DNA of 64,000 nucleotides, from the NCBI GenBank assembly GCA_015680685.1, contig MNCI01023945.1, forward strand, positions 1,010,844-1,074,843, written 5' to 3'. The translations under genes and the position numbers were made by a program. The notes below the pieces were generated by a model that did no database searches, was not told where the DNA came from, and saw only the letters and a program-made list of their open reading frames with translations. Positions 24,056 through 35,539 of this stretch are shown in pieces. This stretch comes from Gnetum montanum (taxonomy: Eukaryota > Streptophyta > Gnetopsida > Gnetales > Gnetaceae). Each line of letters opens with the position of its first letter. Within the stretch, counting starts at the first letter, position 1.

Positions 24056-24540
24056 TTAAGAGATATATATTGTTCTTGGTATAGGAGTAATTAAGGCAGG
24101 AACAATAATACCAAGTTGAATACTAACACCACCAAATGTTCCCAGTGAAACTAAGCCTATTACTGAATCCATTAATGCTTCTTTTGAAGCCTTTTGTGAA
24201 GTCAAATCAAGAATAAAATTCAGAATCAAAAGGACCTTTGAAATCGTATATTCATTTTGTATAGCATGCTTTAGATATATGATTCCCATTGAAGCTGGGA
24301 GAATGACGCGACTCTTCCCTTGGGAGAATGACGCGACTCTACCCCTCACAAGAATATAAACTGTTTGACAGGAGGCCACATGTAGAAATGATAATAAATA
24401 TGAAAGGGACCATCGATGTCAAAAGGTGTTGTTCGTATCACAGCACCTTTCTCTTCCGGTGATACAAGATATTCTTTACTTCCAAACTATCCGTTGACGT
24501 GCTTAATAAAACTGATGACCGCCGAACCTGGAGTGTAATA
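24056..24540 (-). pseudogene. Unidentified protein-like stretch in two frames
   Basis: Reading right to left, 24540-24346 encodes YYTPGSAVISFIKHVNG, one stop, then EYLVSPEEKGAVIRTTPFD and MWPPVKQ. A second frame, 24379-24056, encodes a hydrophobic C-terminal part (LNFILDLTSQKASKEALMD, GTFGGVSIQLGIIVPALI) before a stop. The break between frames coincides with a 25-bp tandem duplication (AGAGTCGCGTCATTCTCCCA) at 24300-24345, which would explain a frameshift. Composition is protein-like and unlike the flanks. I do not recognise the family; it could be a decayed cellular gene copy. Confidence 0.4.
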
Positions 24541-24864
24541 CTAAGATCATAAAAAAAACCAATCTTACTTATTGGAGACCTAAAGCCTCTTAGATATTCT
24601 TACATCAAGCTCAATCTTATACCCTTAGATACTTTTGCAAAATGTAGGGTTATAAGCAATTTGTCTAGAGAGCCTTATTAGAAATATCAAATTTCATGAA
24701 AAATGATACTTTTGGAATACATTGCATAGTTAGAGTCGTAATTTTTAAGACATAGTTTCATGGATTGCCATCAATTGAAATTTCTAAGCCTATTGTAACT
24801 TGCTAGTTTGTTGAACTTTTGGAGGATAGTCAAATGTAGGTGTCACATTCATTGTGTTAGAGGA

Positions 24865-25078
24865 GTCATTTCCTACACAGAGCGCTTCTAGCAACATGTT
24901 CTTGCGGTATTATTTCTATGGTTGATGATAGCCAAGCTTTGTTTAACAAAATAGGCTACAAGGTCATGTTCGTGAATAATGTGAATCATTCTCCTGAGAA
25001 ACATGTAGTTCTTTGGATTGATGATTCTCAAGGTCACATTGATAAAAAATATTTTTGGGTTCTCCAAACTAGTAGTTT
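24865..25078 (+). pseudogene. Unidentified protein-like frame
   Basis: An open stretch without ATG reads HRALLATCSCGIISMVDD, GYKVMFVNNVNHSPEKHV, VLWIDDSQGHIDKKYFW and ends at a TAG. The same frame continues past that stop for about 40 codons. Upstream it has stops where CAG/CAA could have become TAG/TAA. Not recognised. A separate 104-residue frame overlaps it (25018-25332) and one of the two must be a shadow. Confidence 0.3.
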
Positions 25079-25332
25079 GTAGGAAAGAGCATCATTTTTG
25101 GAGGTTAATGTTGTTCATGCTCTTTCCTACAAAGCGTTGGTACTACATCCTTGTGGCCTACTACATGATCCTGATAATAATTTTTTGCAATGCCCATTGT
25201 GAACTTCTCAAAAATGTTAGGCTCAACGAAGGCATTATTAAAGTGAATGATGATGAAGGAGGCATTGATGACTACATTGAGTTCAAGGATGAGGATATTG
25301 ATAAGATATTATCTCAATTTTTGGTTTCCTAG

Positions 25333-26376
25333 GGCTCACATTTTGAGTTAAGCTTATATTCTTGTATTTTTCTTTTCCTTATTATTGAGATGTGCTAAAG
25401 CATGCTATTTAAAATAATTCAACTAATTATTTGGTGCTAAAAATCATTTCTGATTCATTGTTAGTGTTGAAACCAATATTCTTGATGTGGTTGAGTGATG
25501 CAGGTTTTTGATAATATATTACCTTTTCTAAATGGGCTCATCACATTAGCTTATGGTTAGTTTATGCTTAAATGATTGCATTTATGGCCATCCCTATTAC
25601 TAATGGTTACATGCCTTTATTGTTCGCAGGCCTTGGGTGATAAAGTTGGTGCCAACGTTGATGATGGTTTCTCTCCCCCTCTTAGAACTAAGCCTTGGTC
25701 ACCAATGATCTGGCTATGTTTAGTTCCTTTAGTTGTACTATTGTTATACCTATTTCATTCAACCACAATGGTCACGAAAGCCACGTATTATTTCTTCTTT
25801 TTTTTTTGTATGTTGCATAGTACAACTATGGTCATAGACATACAAACATTTTGGTATTCTTTGATTGTTGTCACACAATGTGACTACGGCTACTTTTCCA
25901 ACTTTATATACATAAACAATAGATGTGACAAGGCTATAAAAAATGTTGTAATGATAATTGTACATTAAAGTACATGCAATAAAACTTGCAACCAATGCTA
26001 TTAGGTAGATTAGCTACGATGTTGGTATAGGGACAAAAGAAGAATTTGTTATGCTCACCAGTTTTAGGCCTTGGCAGGCCATAAGGTTGTTAGTTTTAGG
26101 CCTTAGCAAGCCATACTGCCAATTTTAGGCCTTAGCAAGCCATGATCCATGTGTTGTCTAACAAGTATGAGATGCTCTTAAGAGGGCATATAAGGCTAAA
26201 ATCAACAGTGAAACATGATACGATGTCAAAAAAGTGAACAGATGATCCTTAACAAGAGCTAGGATAAGGTGTTTGTTAGGAACTTGTTGTTTGATCTTTG
26301 ACAGATCAATGAATCTTTCTCACACAATCCTATGCTAATCATCTCTCTTGTTTAGCATGGCCACTTGCATGCATTT
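25333..26376. other. Intergenic DNA with a 29-bp repeat cluster
   Basis: No gene is recognised. At 26053-26141 there are three copies of the TTTTAGGCCTT(A/G)GCA(A/G)GCCAT unit also found at 20477-20563. Confidence 0.6.
26053..26141. repeat. Three units of the 29-bp repeat, second locus
   Basis: TTTTAGGCCTTGGCAGGCCAT, then two TTTTAGGCCTTAGCAAGCCAT copies, spaced 32 and about 29 bp. Close in sequence to the cluster 5.6 kb to the left. Confidence 0.85.
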
Positions 26377-27600
26377 TCATTGGTCGTTTAGTGTTATAGA
26401 GTTGGTGTTATTAGCATTGTTGTTTTCCTTATCATTAGCCCCAATCTGAGTGTCGAAAGTTTCCTCCTGAAACTCCACCTTTGAACCTTGGTCAATGTTA
26501 ACATAGTTAACAAAAGGTAGCAACACGTTTTCCCCATGAATGACAATTTCCCCTTGCTCGTAGGGTAAGTGAATCTCTTGATGTATAGGGGATGAGACTG
26601 CATGAAGCTTAGCTAACCATGGTCTTCCTAGGATCAAGTTGAAGTTTGGTGTCTCTTCAATCACTAGGAAGTTGATGGATGTGGGAAACTATTCTCTAAC
26701 TACGAAATCCAAGGAAATATAACCTCACACTACTACTTGTAATCCAATAAATGACTTAATTACTAAGGATGTGGTTTCTTGGATATTCTTGGTTCTTGAT
26801 CCTTCCATGGTCAACAATGGAAAATGGTACCACATTAGTTATCATTCCATTATCCACATGAACATGATAAACCTTGTACCTACCAACACATATACTACAT
26901 GTGCTTTGGGCCCCTTGTCCATGGGTGTAGTTGGTCTTGGTATAGCTTGTTTCGAAGCCTTTTGTTATCAACCACCTTTAATGGGCTTTGTTGTTGGTTT
27001 GGCGATAGGTTCTTTTCATCAATGTTGTGATGATGATTTCTTGCTAACCTCTAAGTTGTGGACCACTATAGGTGGGCTTTGATCACAAATTTTTGTGATT
27101 CCATTTATTGAAGGTGGAGGGAGCCAAATAACAAATGGTTCTATAGGCTTTAGGGGATTGGTAACTTTCGCTCTTGGTTGTGAAGTTTATGTCAGTGAAA
27201 GAAGAGACACATATGATGAAAGGCTTCTTAGGGGTTGGAGGAGGTGATGCCTATATGAAGAAGGGCTCTCTAGGCCTTGTATTTTGGGGTCGTGATGATA
27301 CTTTGATGAAAAATGATTTCCTATGAGGATTAGATAGGTCGATTTCTATGAATGAGGCTATGATGTAAGAGTTATTATTGGCACTTGGAGAGTTGAGCTC
27401 ATTCAACACAAACTCTCTACGATCTATCATCTTTTGAAGGTTATCCTTTAATGCTAAGCAAAAATCAATGTCATGACCAACCATTTGATGATAATGAAAG
27501 TACCTATTGAGTCTAAAGGGCTTCAGTAGCTTGGGATCATCTTTGGTAGCTATCATTGGATCTCTAGCTATGTCATAAAGACAATTGTGCCTTTTATGAG
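26377..27600 (-). pseudogene. Decayed Ty3/gypsy gag-protease fragment
   Basis: On the minus strand, 27556-27251 encodes the end of Gag with the block FHYHQMVGHDIDFCLALKD, a zinc-knuckle-like motif in which one cysteine is Phe, followed by LQKMID. Further on, 26971-26756 has HVHVDNGMITNVVP, matching the D-N-G protease active-site style of Tat-lineage gypsy elements. The stretch 26664-26377 has NFNLILGRPWLAKLHAV and IHLPYEQGEIVIHGE, the conserved block after the protease. RT is not seen beyond. The fragment's upstream end is cut at 27684 where element B begins. Confidence 0.85.
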
Positions 27601-27684
27601 CCTATTTAGATAGTTCTTATGTTGTATATAGTCATCTTTAAGCAACTACTCTAGAACCTCAGAGGGCTTCAAAGGCAACCTAGT

Positions 27685-28523
27685 TGATGAATCATGTTTT
27701 GCCAAGCCCCGATATCGGATCCTCGATATCGGGTATGAGATATCATAGCCTGGATAACAATATTGTGATTCCTGTGTAGGCCTATAAATACCACATTCAG
27801 GCACACAAGAAAAAGGGGAGTTGGTAAGTGTTAAAGTAGAGTCTTTTTGCCAGTTTTCAATTCATTTTAGTTTTTTCCCTAGTGCATGCCTACAGTGTAA
27901 TGATTGTAATTGTACGAAACCTTTATTCGAGTGTGAGGTACTTGGACACGCACATGATTGGTAATAAAGATCGAGATTACTCCATCATTTCAGCATTCAC
28001 TTAGTTTTTAATTCTTATTGTTATTTATTGTTTTCTTAGTTAATATTTTTTACCATCATTTACTATTCCTATTGTTAAATGTGGAATGAGTACGACTTAA
28101 TCATGAACATTGAAGTGTAACTGCTTGGTAACCTAGTAGCATATTTAGGAGTGCTCAAGTAATGTATGCTTGGTAATCCCAGAGGTAGTACATGAGGTCC
28201 AAGATGCATATAGATGATTAAGGACAGATGCTCATCACACTCAGGCTAGCTTAGACTTTATTTCCTATTTCTTATTAGTTTAATCAAGATTATTTTCCAT
28301 TATTTCTAGGAGTAGCCTAGTGTTAGAAATCATATCATTCACCTCACTCTGGACTAAACCATACATGACAAAGCAAATACTAGTCCAAGTGGGAAGACAA
28401 CGAACTGCGATCAACTTGTAACTATCTAGATACCACAACTAGTCCGTCTACGGAGTTCGACTAGATCGTGCATATACGCTCGTATGCATATGGTTGAGTG
28501 TAGGGGTACCTCGCCACTCATCA
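27685..28523 (+). repeat. 5' LTR of element B (839 bp)
   Basis: Begins TGATGAATCATG and ends CTCATCA, as in A. Bounds come from alignment with the 3' LTR of A and the adjacent primer site. The five bases to the left are CTAGT; the other target-site copy is lost. Confidence 0.9.
27711..27789 (+). promoter_or_regulatory. LTR promoter module with 14-bp GATATC units, element B
   Basis: GATATC begins at 27711, 27725 and 27739, exactly 14 bp apart. TATAAATA follows at 27783. Unit sequences are GATATCGGATCCTC, GATATCGGGTATGA and GATATCATAGCCTG. Confidence 0.75.
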
Positions 28524-28524
28524 T

Positions 28525-28542
28525 TGGCACCATTGCCGGGGA
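28525..28542 (+). other. Primer binding site, element B (tRNA-Asp type)
   Basis: TGGCACCATTGCCGGGGA, one base after the LTR. It differs from the tRNA-Asp complement only at two positions that are both G-to-A changes. Confidence 0.9.
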
Positions 28543-28656
28543 TAGTGGTAGTTATTTAGATTAGTTATATTATAAAAGATCACTGTAACAAAGTATTAAT
28601 GATATATCTTTTAGAAAAGAAATTAATTTCAATTAAGTCACATACGATTCACAACA

Positions 28657-30697
28657 ATGTCTCTCTCATAAGACTATGGTAATGCAACAACCAGTGAGAT
28701 AATTCATTAGAGAACCAATGAAATTTATGATGAAGATGAAGTTTGGAATACTCAATCTTATGCAGGGGTCTCCTATGTACATAAACAAAGACAACATTGT
28801 CCCAACTCACAAACTCATAACCTACCTAGTGACGATGAACCCCTGTTGGCCACTAGGAGCCTAATGCATATACAAGAGGCTATTCAAATATCCCGTAGGA
28901 ATTGCAAGGAAAGCCGTCTACCTAGGCTTGATTTAAACAACTTTCCCAAGTTTTTAGGAGGAGATGATTTAGATCTGCAACATCATTTACAAGCCTTCCA
29001 TGATGCCTGTGTATGGAAAAATATTGATAATGGGTGGAAAAAACTTAAGCTCTTTCCTACAACACTCGTTGGCCAAGCAAAAGTATGGTACAAGTCCTTA
29101 AAACCAAAATCAATTCAACGTTGGCCGACAATGGTAGAGCTCTTCACTAAAAGATACCAAACCTATGCAAGAGTGTTAGCCCTAAGGAAACAAATCCAAG
29201 AGTGAAAACAAGTGCGACATGAACCCTTGGACATGGCCTTAGAAAGATATTACTCTTTGTTAAACAAATGCCCAGGCCATGGGTTCTTCAAGGAAAGGCT
29301 AATGTATCACATCATGGATGGGCTTCGTAATGAAACAAGGGAGACCCTAGGGATGTATGCCCCAAGTCAACTATATGAACTACGAAACCACCAATTCCAA
29401 GAGCTTATTAAGTAGGTAGCAAAAGAAGAAGGAGAAATAGCTAAATGGAAGAATGTTGAAAGACCTTAATAGGACCAAAATCTCAAAACAACAAAGGTCC
29501 ATGATCATGGAGAGGAGGAATCAACTCACCCCAAGGAGGTGAAATCATCTTTGCCAATACTATAATCACTAGATGAAATTGAGGAAAAGATCAATAAGAT
29601 AATGGAATGGGTATATGAAAAATGTGGAGAATATGCCAACATTATTAGAGGTGGAACCATGCCAAACCAAGAAATAGGACTGAACACCAATCGACAATCA
29701 GAAAGAAGGGTTGAAGAAAATAGGGATAAGAGCTCAACTGCAAATCACTCGTATCAATGTGACATTTGCCTGTATGATCACCCCAAGGGCCAATGTCCAA
29801 TCTTGTCACATTTACATGAGCATTGGGGAGGAATGTTACATCCAGATTTCATACAGAAATACTGGGTTTAACCACAGTGGCAAAAACCCCAGTCGTGGGG
29901 GAGGCCACCATCAAACTGGTCACACCCTTCATACCATCCGAACCCAAGTGCTTATTATGTTTACAATCCTATTTCCTTAACTATGTCAACACCCTCTATT
30001 TCACCACATCATTATCATTCTTCGAAGTACTATCAATCCATGTCCTCTCCAACAAGATCACCACCTCATGTTTCTTGCACTTGTCCTCACTCTCCATATT
30101 CTCATCATTCACCTCCTTCTATATCGCCACTAGTTGTGCTAGAAGGCTTTGCACCATAGCACCACCCCACGAACATTACTTGTGCTGCTACTGTCAATAG
30201 CAGTGGAGGTCCTCTACAACGTTGAAAGCATCCTTTCTTTAGGCATGATCATAGAAAGAGACAGCATGGTTCTGAAACCACTACATCCACCAACTCAACA
30301 CAAAGTCCAATGTTGTGATGCATCTTCTCTCTTGAACTCAACGTCTCCTGTTACCTTATCAGGGCCACCAATCAATAATCCAATTACCATGCGGCCCAAT
30401 GAATATAACTACATAGGGAGACATATTGATCCTTGCATACCATCTTACGGTCACGGGTGCCATAGTGGGTCAACTCCTTATCAATTAACCACATTTTATA
30501 ATTTGCCCCACTATGCCTACTTTAATCAAGTGTGTGAACCCCAATTTGGGTATGTTCCAACCACCACATCAAAGGACATCCAATGGTTTGAATATGATCA
30601 GACTCTAATGTTCCCAAAATGCTTGGATCCAAATTTTTCATTTATTAATTCTAGCCGTACTCAAAGGATTAGTTATGGGGGATATCCTCTATTCTGA
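28657..30697 (+). pseudogene. gag of element B, broken by stops and a frameshift
   Basis: Starts at ATG 28657 (MSLS). The Gag domain is well kept between 28846 and 29412 (LPRLDLNNFPKFLGGDD, LFPTTLVGQAKVWYKSL, GLRNETRETLGMY). An intact variant zinc knuckle, CDICLYDHPKGQC (C-x2-C-x3-H-x4-C), is at 29758-29796. A frameshift between 29871 and 30149 precedes the Pro/Gln/Tyr-rich C-terminal part, which ends SYGGYPLF at TGA 30695-30697. Stops at 29413, 29470 and 29563 match those in A. The closest copy to a working Gag in this window. Confidence 0.9.
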
Positions 30698-32683
30698 TAA
30701 GCAGAATTAATAAATTTTTTTCATTTTCTTTAATTATATAATTTTTTATATTTTTATCTGTTATTTTATCTTTTTATGGGTAATCTCATCTATGAATAAA
30801 ACACTCATGTGACTCGTTGGTCGAGGTGTTGTTCTATGGTATCAAGTCTCAGGTGATTACTTATTTGGATAGTGAGCCCACAACATCCACCCATCCATCC
30901 TATTAATAAGAGGTTCTACTATGGGAATGATGATATTCTTGCCATCATTAAAACTTAAAGTAATTTGGTGCTCATCTTGCCCAGAGCGAAAAATGATAAA
31001 CTAAGAAGGAATGACCAAGGTGTGACCTCAAGGGGACATGTGGATTCTCTTTGGTGACATCTGTAGGAGCTATCATGTATCCTGGTTGTACGAAGATCCT
31101 TGTAGATCTAACGAAAAATGGGAGTAAGAGTAATAAAGGCACTCAATAAAGGAACTTAATGCTGTTTTGGAGGTCCCACTTGAAAGACATGCACCCATGC
31201 CTAAAGGTTGGTAACTTCTCCGGTTCATTGTTAGAAAGAACAAAGTGCCAAAGCGGCTTGAAAAAGAAAAAAGAAAGAAAGAAAGAAGAAAAAAGAAAAG
31301 AAAAGATCAAGAACAATGTGTCACAGAGAAATTCCAAAATGACTCCTCCCTTAGACAAAATGCCAAGTGATCATATGCCTTGCTGTCATTGTGCTTTTAT
31401 GGTTATTCATCATCAGATGAAGCAATGTGATGTCATTAATCAGAGGAATGGACTCGGTCTTGATTTTGGAGCAATGGGCTAATGACACATTAATCACACC
31501 CTACACTCAGGATTCATTATGCCCTAGGTCAGTTACCTCATGTCCCGATCTTTGCAATCCCTTCTACAATTTGCCTCATCTCGTTGTTCATGTATTTTTG
31601 ACTTGTGTCTTGTGTAGCATCAAATTCAGACCTCATCACAACAGTATCTACATGTGTGTGTTTTGTGGAATTGGTGTGGATTGCATTTAACCCTTTCAGT
31701 GCCTACAGACATTTTCAGGTGTGGTTATGTAAGGGTATGATAGGTAGGAACCTACTTTGGGGAGGACCCACTTGCATAACTTTTGTAATTTGCACTCTTT
31801 GCACATCACCACATCACCTTATACCCTCCAAGTACTACATTGCTAAAGTTATTCTTTCCTTTATCATCATTTTAATTCCAATGTTCTTATGCACCACTAC
31901 ATGTCCTTTTTCCTCATCCTATTCATGAATTTCATTGCCAGATTTTACTTCATTACACTTTTGGTGCCTTTAGGTCTCTTCAACGTTACCCTAGACCTTT
32001 CAAATTAACCTTAAATCTTTCATTGTTGACCCTGGAAATTCAAAAATTCATCAATTTTTCCAAATACCCTATTTTCAAAAGGACACGATATCGGGTACTC
32101 GATATCGGGTCCGATGTGATATCGAGTCTGTGCTATCAGGTACGCGATATCGTGTCTATAAAAACTATATATAGGGATCCCCACCATGCACGTCAACATC
32201 ATTTTTCACTGTTCATGCAAGGGGAGTTGTTGAAATTTTCTTCCATGAATTCCAACACTCTGAGCACCTATCATTCCAACTTCCATATCTTGCTCATTAA
32301 CACTCCAATTCTCACTCCAATTGAACTTGTCTAAACCTAGAGTGTTTGTCTTAGTCGTGGGGGAAGGGTATGCTCCAAGTTGCACATAGTTTTTTTTTGA
32401 ATTCATCGTTGCCCAAAGGATATCAGAAAGGGTAAATGACCTTAAAAATGTTAAAAATGTTTGCCAAATTAATTTTATCTCTTCACCTATACCATGAAAA
32501 TTAATTTTTTGGAGTCACCTAATCAAAATTGGGCCCAATATCAAAACTTTTAGGAGAAACTTTCATAAAATTTTCTAACTCTTAATCACACTAGACAAGA
32601 AATGAATTTATTAAGGTAAGAAGTAAGGTATAAATGAAATTTTGTAAATAACCTTACTAATAGACGGTTCTGTGTGATTGCAG
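30698..32683 (+). other. Non-coding spacer with leader intron, element B
   Basis: Aligns block by block with the spacer of A. Likely intron: GT at 32432-32433 (AAGG/GTAAAT) to AG at 32682-32683, 252 bp against 253 bp in A. A K/E-rich run at 31259-31310 is a purine-rich simple sequence, not a gene. Confidence 0.65.
32087..32175 (+). promoter_or_regulatory. Internal promoter-like module, element B
   Basis: GATATC (or GCTATC) begins at 32087, 32101, 32118, 32132 and 32146: steps of 14, 17, 14 and 14 bp. Eleven bases on is TATAAAAACTATATATA (from 32158). The module is as well preserved as the one in the LTR, although it lies 3.5 kb inside the element and about 600 bp upstream of the ORF2 ATG. 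Confidence 0.75.
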
Positions 32684-34790
32684 ATGGCCCCTAAAAGAGG
32701 ATAGCAAGGAGGACCCTCTTAGGGTGCATCCAAATGACCAAGGAGAGGTAGAGGCCAGACATCTCTTGAGGAATGTACAGAATAGGAAGCACAATCATTT
32801 AGCATCCATTAGCAACCTCCTATTACTGTGCAATCAGGATATGTTGAAGGTGGACACAGTGGAGCACCTAAACAAGGACAAAATCTCATGTTGTCCCCGA
32901 AATGTGTTCAGGTAATTCATGAAAGGTTCATGTCAACAGTTGTGATTACTTTGGACCTTTTACTGAGTTTTCTCTTGAAGTAGTCAGGGACCAACTTAAA
33001 GGGTCTCCATTATGGCCTATTCTCTCTGAAAGTGGTGATTGGTAGCTAGGAGAGATGTACCAATCTTGGAACAACAAAGAAGAGGAACCATCATTGATAT
33101 TGGTGGTATTTCTATTGATTTCTCTACCAAAGCCATTTCGAAAGTTCTAAATCTTCCAAATATAGGGCCAAAGGTTACTCACTTGTCCACTCGTTCCGAT
33201 GTTGATGCGTGAAATATATGGTTGAAAAGGACGTACAACAAGGAAGATAAAGCATATGGAAAACTTACACTTGAAGAGAGAATTTACTTCAAAATTAGCA
33301 CATATCACATTTTCCAACAAAAGGTTTAAACAGAATTTCCACATATGTGGCTAGAGGAAGTGCCATCTTGATGGGCAAGGTTAATGCCAACCTACCCCAT
33401 TTATATCTTACAAAAATTTTGAGGTGGTTTGAAGAATGTAAGATAGGGAAGTTCACATTGCCCTTCCCTTGTCAAATCAGGAAGCTGTGCTGATGTGCTA
33501 GAATTTTAGGGTACACCAATGACATCCCCAGAAAGGCCCAAAATGCTTCATTCACTGAATTATTAAAGCCACTAGCCCCAAGAAAAAGTGCTGGTGAGAC
33601 ACCAAAGCCTGAGCAAGAATAGGAAGCAAAGCCCAGCACACAACTTACAAGCCAACGAGACCAACCACCACCACTGCAGGACTATCAACCGTCGATGAGC
33701 CATCTTAGAGCCATCATTGAAACGGTCAGTTGGGAAAGCCGTGATGAAGCCAACCTCTTCAGGGTCAACGATGATGTTGTACAACCCATGGTCTCAATTG
33801 ATTGTGCACAGGGTGAGGTGTCTATCCAAACAGGAGGAGGGGAATCACACTGGTCACAACAGATCTCTAGAAACGCTGCATCTTTTCAAGTGTAATTAGA
33901 AATTGGTGAAGGCACCACAGTAGTGGTCATGCAACACCAAGATGGAGCGAGATTAGCAGAAGTTGGCACAGACCACATAAAAGAATCATTTAAATTTAAT
34001 GTCTTTGTTGTGTCACCAGCAAATTTTACAAGAGAACACAATGCTCAAACTTTGGCCAGTCCCTTGATGACTCTTGGGGAGCATGAGGATGTTCTAGATC
34101 AATTACTGCAGACACGATAAGTGATGAGGTCCCTGTTTGACATCCCTCAGGATGTCACAGCAACTCAGTCAGACTTCATCTCCACAAAAGGGAAGTTGGT
34201 CATGGTAGAGGTCAGGGCCAAGCATGTAGAGGAGGAGTTGGAAAGACTCCAAGAAAAGCTTGTCATCCTACAAGCTGCACAGTGGGATCTATCCCAATTC
34301 ATCCCTGCAGACCAGCTAGAATCTTTCTAGACAGAGTAGTTCAATAAATTGCTGGTGGAGAATAAAAAAGTGGTTGAGGAAAAAGAGAAGGCTGATTGGG
34401 ATGCTTCTAAAGCACAAGCTCAAACGTATGCACACAGCAAAGCACTCAAGGCCTCATAAGAAGAAAATAAACACCTCATCGCTGAAAATCTTCAGTTGAC
34501 TACAGTAGAAAAACAAAAAAATGTTCTTGAGGAAAATTTTTAGCAATTGTGAGAATAATTGATAAGGGTCAACTAGGATATGAATCACTTGGCCAGAGAA
34601 AATAGAGCCCTCTCAATGGAGGAGGTATGTGCGATCGATCAAAAGACAACAATTGAAATAAGCGCGTGGCAGAATGAGGCCAAGCGACATGAGAAGCTCA
34701 AAGAGCATTTCAGAGATCAGGTGGGGATGTACAAGCAAGTGATCAAGAAAGAAATCCATATGACCAAAGCCCACATTAACACACTGCAAG
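32684..34790 (+). pseudogene. ORF2 of element B, 3' truncated
   Basis: Starts ATG 32684 (MAPKRG) directly after TGTGATTGCAG. It carries the N-terminal module (CVQVIHERFM, then GSAILMGKVNANLPHLYL, LPFPCQIRKLC, GYTNDIPRKAQNAS), a middle part with VSWESRDEANLFRVNDD and TTVVVMQHQDGARLAEV, and the coiled coil (EHEDVLDQLLQT, FISTKGKLVMVEVRAKHVEE, EEVCAIDQKTTIEISAW, HFRDQVGMYKQVIKKEIHM). It aligns with A throughout and with C at lower identity. It ends at the element E boundary. Several stops and frameshifts are present. Confidence 0.8.
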
Positions 34791-35390
34791 TGATGAGGAA
34801 GAAATGATCTAATCATTGACTATCATTCATTCTCGTAAAATTCTAAGACTAGAAAATTTGTGAAATTGTGGAACAAATTTCTCCCAAACTGCAATAGATA
34901 TTGAATTGAGATTTTAGTTAAATGTAGTTACCTTTCTAGCTTTCTAATAAATCTATAATCACTAATTTTTTTTGCAAAATAACTAAGATATAATTAAAAT
35001 ATTGAATGTTCCTAATTCTAACTCTTCAACTTCCAAGAATGAGTAATTAATGATGAATGATGTTGATGAATGTTTATAAATTGATAAAAGATTGATGAAC
35101 TCATGATGAAATAGTCAAATTCTTTCTAGAATTATATTGATGATTTCATGATATAAATTTTCAAGAGATGCCTTGGATATATATAGGTAACAAGTGGGGT
35201 GAAGTTTACTAAAATAATATAATGTAGCCCCAATGGTAAAAAACTATATATATATATATATATGGATTGGAGCTAAAATAACATTACAACTACCAATAAA
35301 TCCATAAATTTTCTATATGTTATTAAATTAAACTCCTATTGTATAATAAAAACAAAAAAAAAATTATTATCTTCTATTCTAAATAAGTCA
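34791..35390 (-). repeat. 3' LTR of element E
   Basis: Begins TGATGAGG and ends AAGTCA on the plus strand; matches 39830-40400. It contains an (AT)n run at 35242-35264. A minus-strand purine-rich tract (AAGGAGGGATTC) sits just inside it at 35391-35403. Confidence 0.88.
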
Positions 35391-35539
35391 AGAATCCCTC
35401 CTTAGAGTGGAAGGTAATCTTTATTATTCATCTTTACTTTCTCCTTTCTTTATCATGCTCTAAATTCCTATAGATTCATTGAGATACTTGATCTTGTAAG
35501 ATAAAAATTTTGTTTATTTGTGAGTCAATAATTTTCTCT

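Larger units (their letters stand above)
27685..34790 (+). mobile_element. LTR retrotransposon B (same family as A), 3' truncated
   Basis: Same order as A: 5' LTR, tRNA-Asp primer site, gag, spacer with promoter-like module and leader intron, ORF2. It stops inside the ORF2 coiled coil where the LTR of copia element E begins at 34791. No continuation is found right of E (after 40400), so its 3' third and 3' LTR are missing. It begins within the minus-strand gypsy remnant at 26.4-27.6 kb. Confidence 0.9.

Noticed and set aside
31259-31310. Lys/Glu-rich peptide in the spacer of B
   Set aside because: It is an AAGAAAG-type simple sequence and has no counterpart in the spacer of A.
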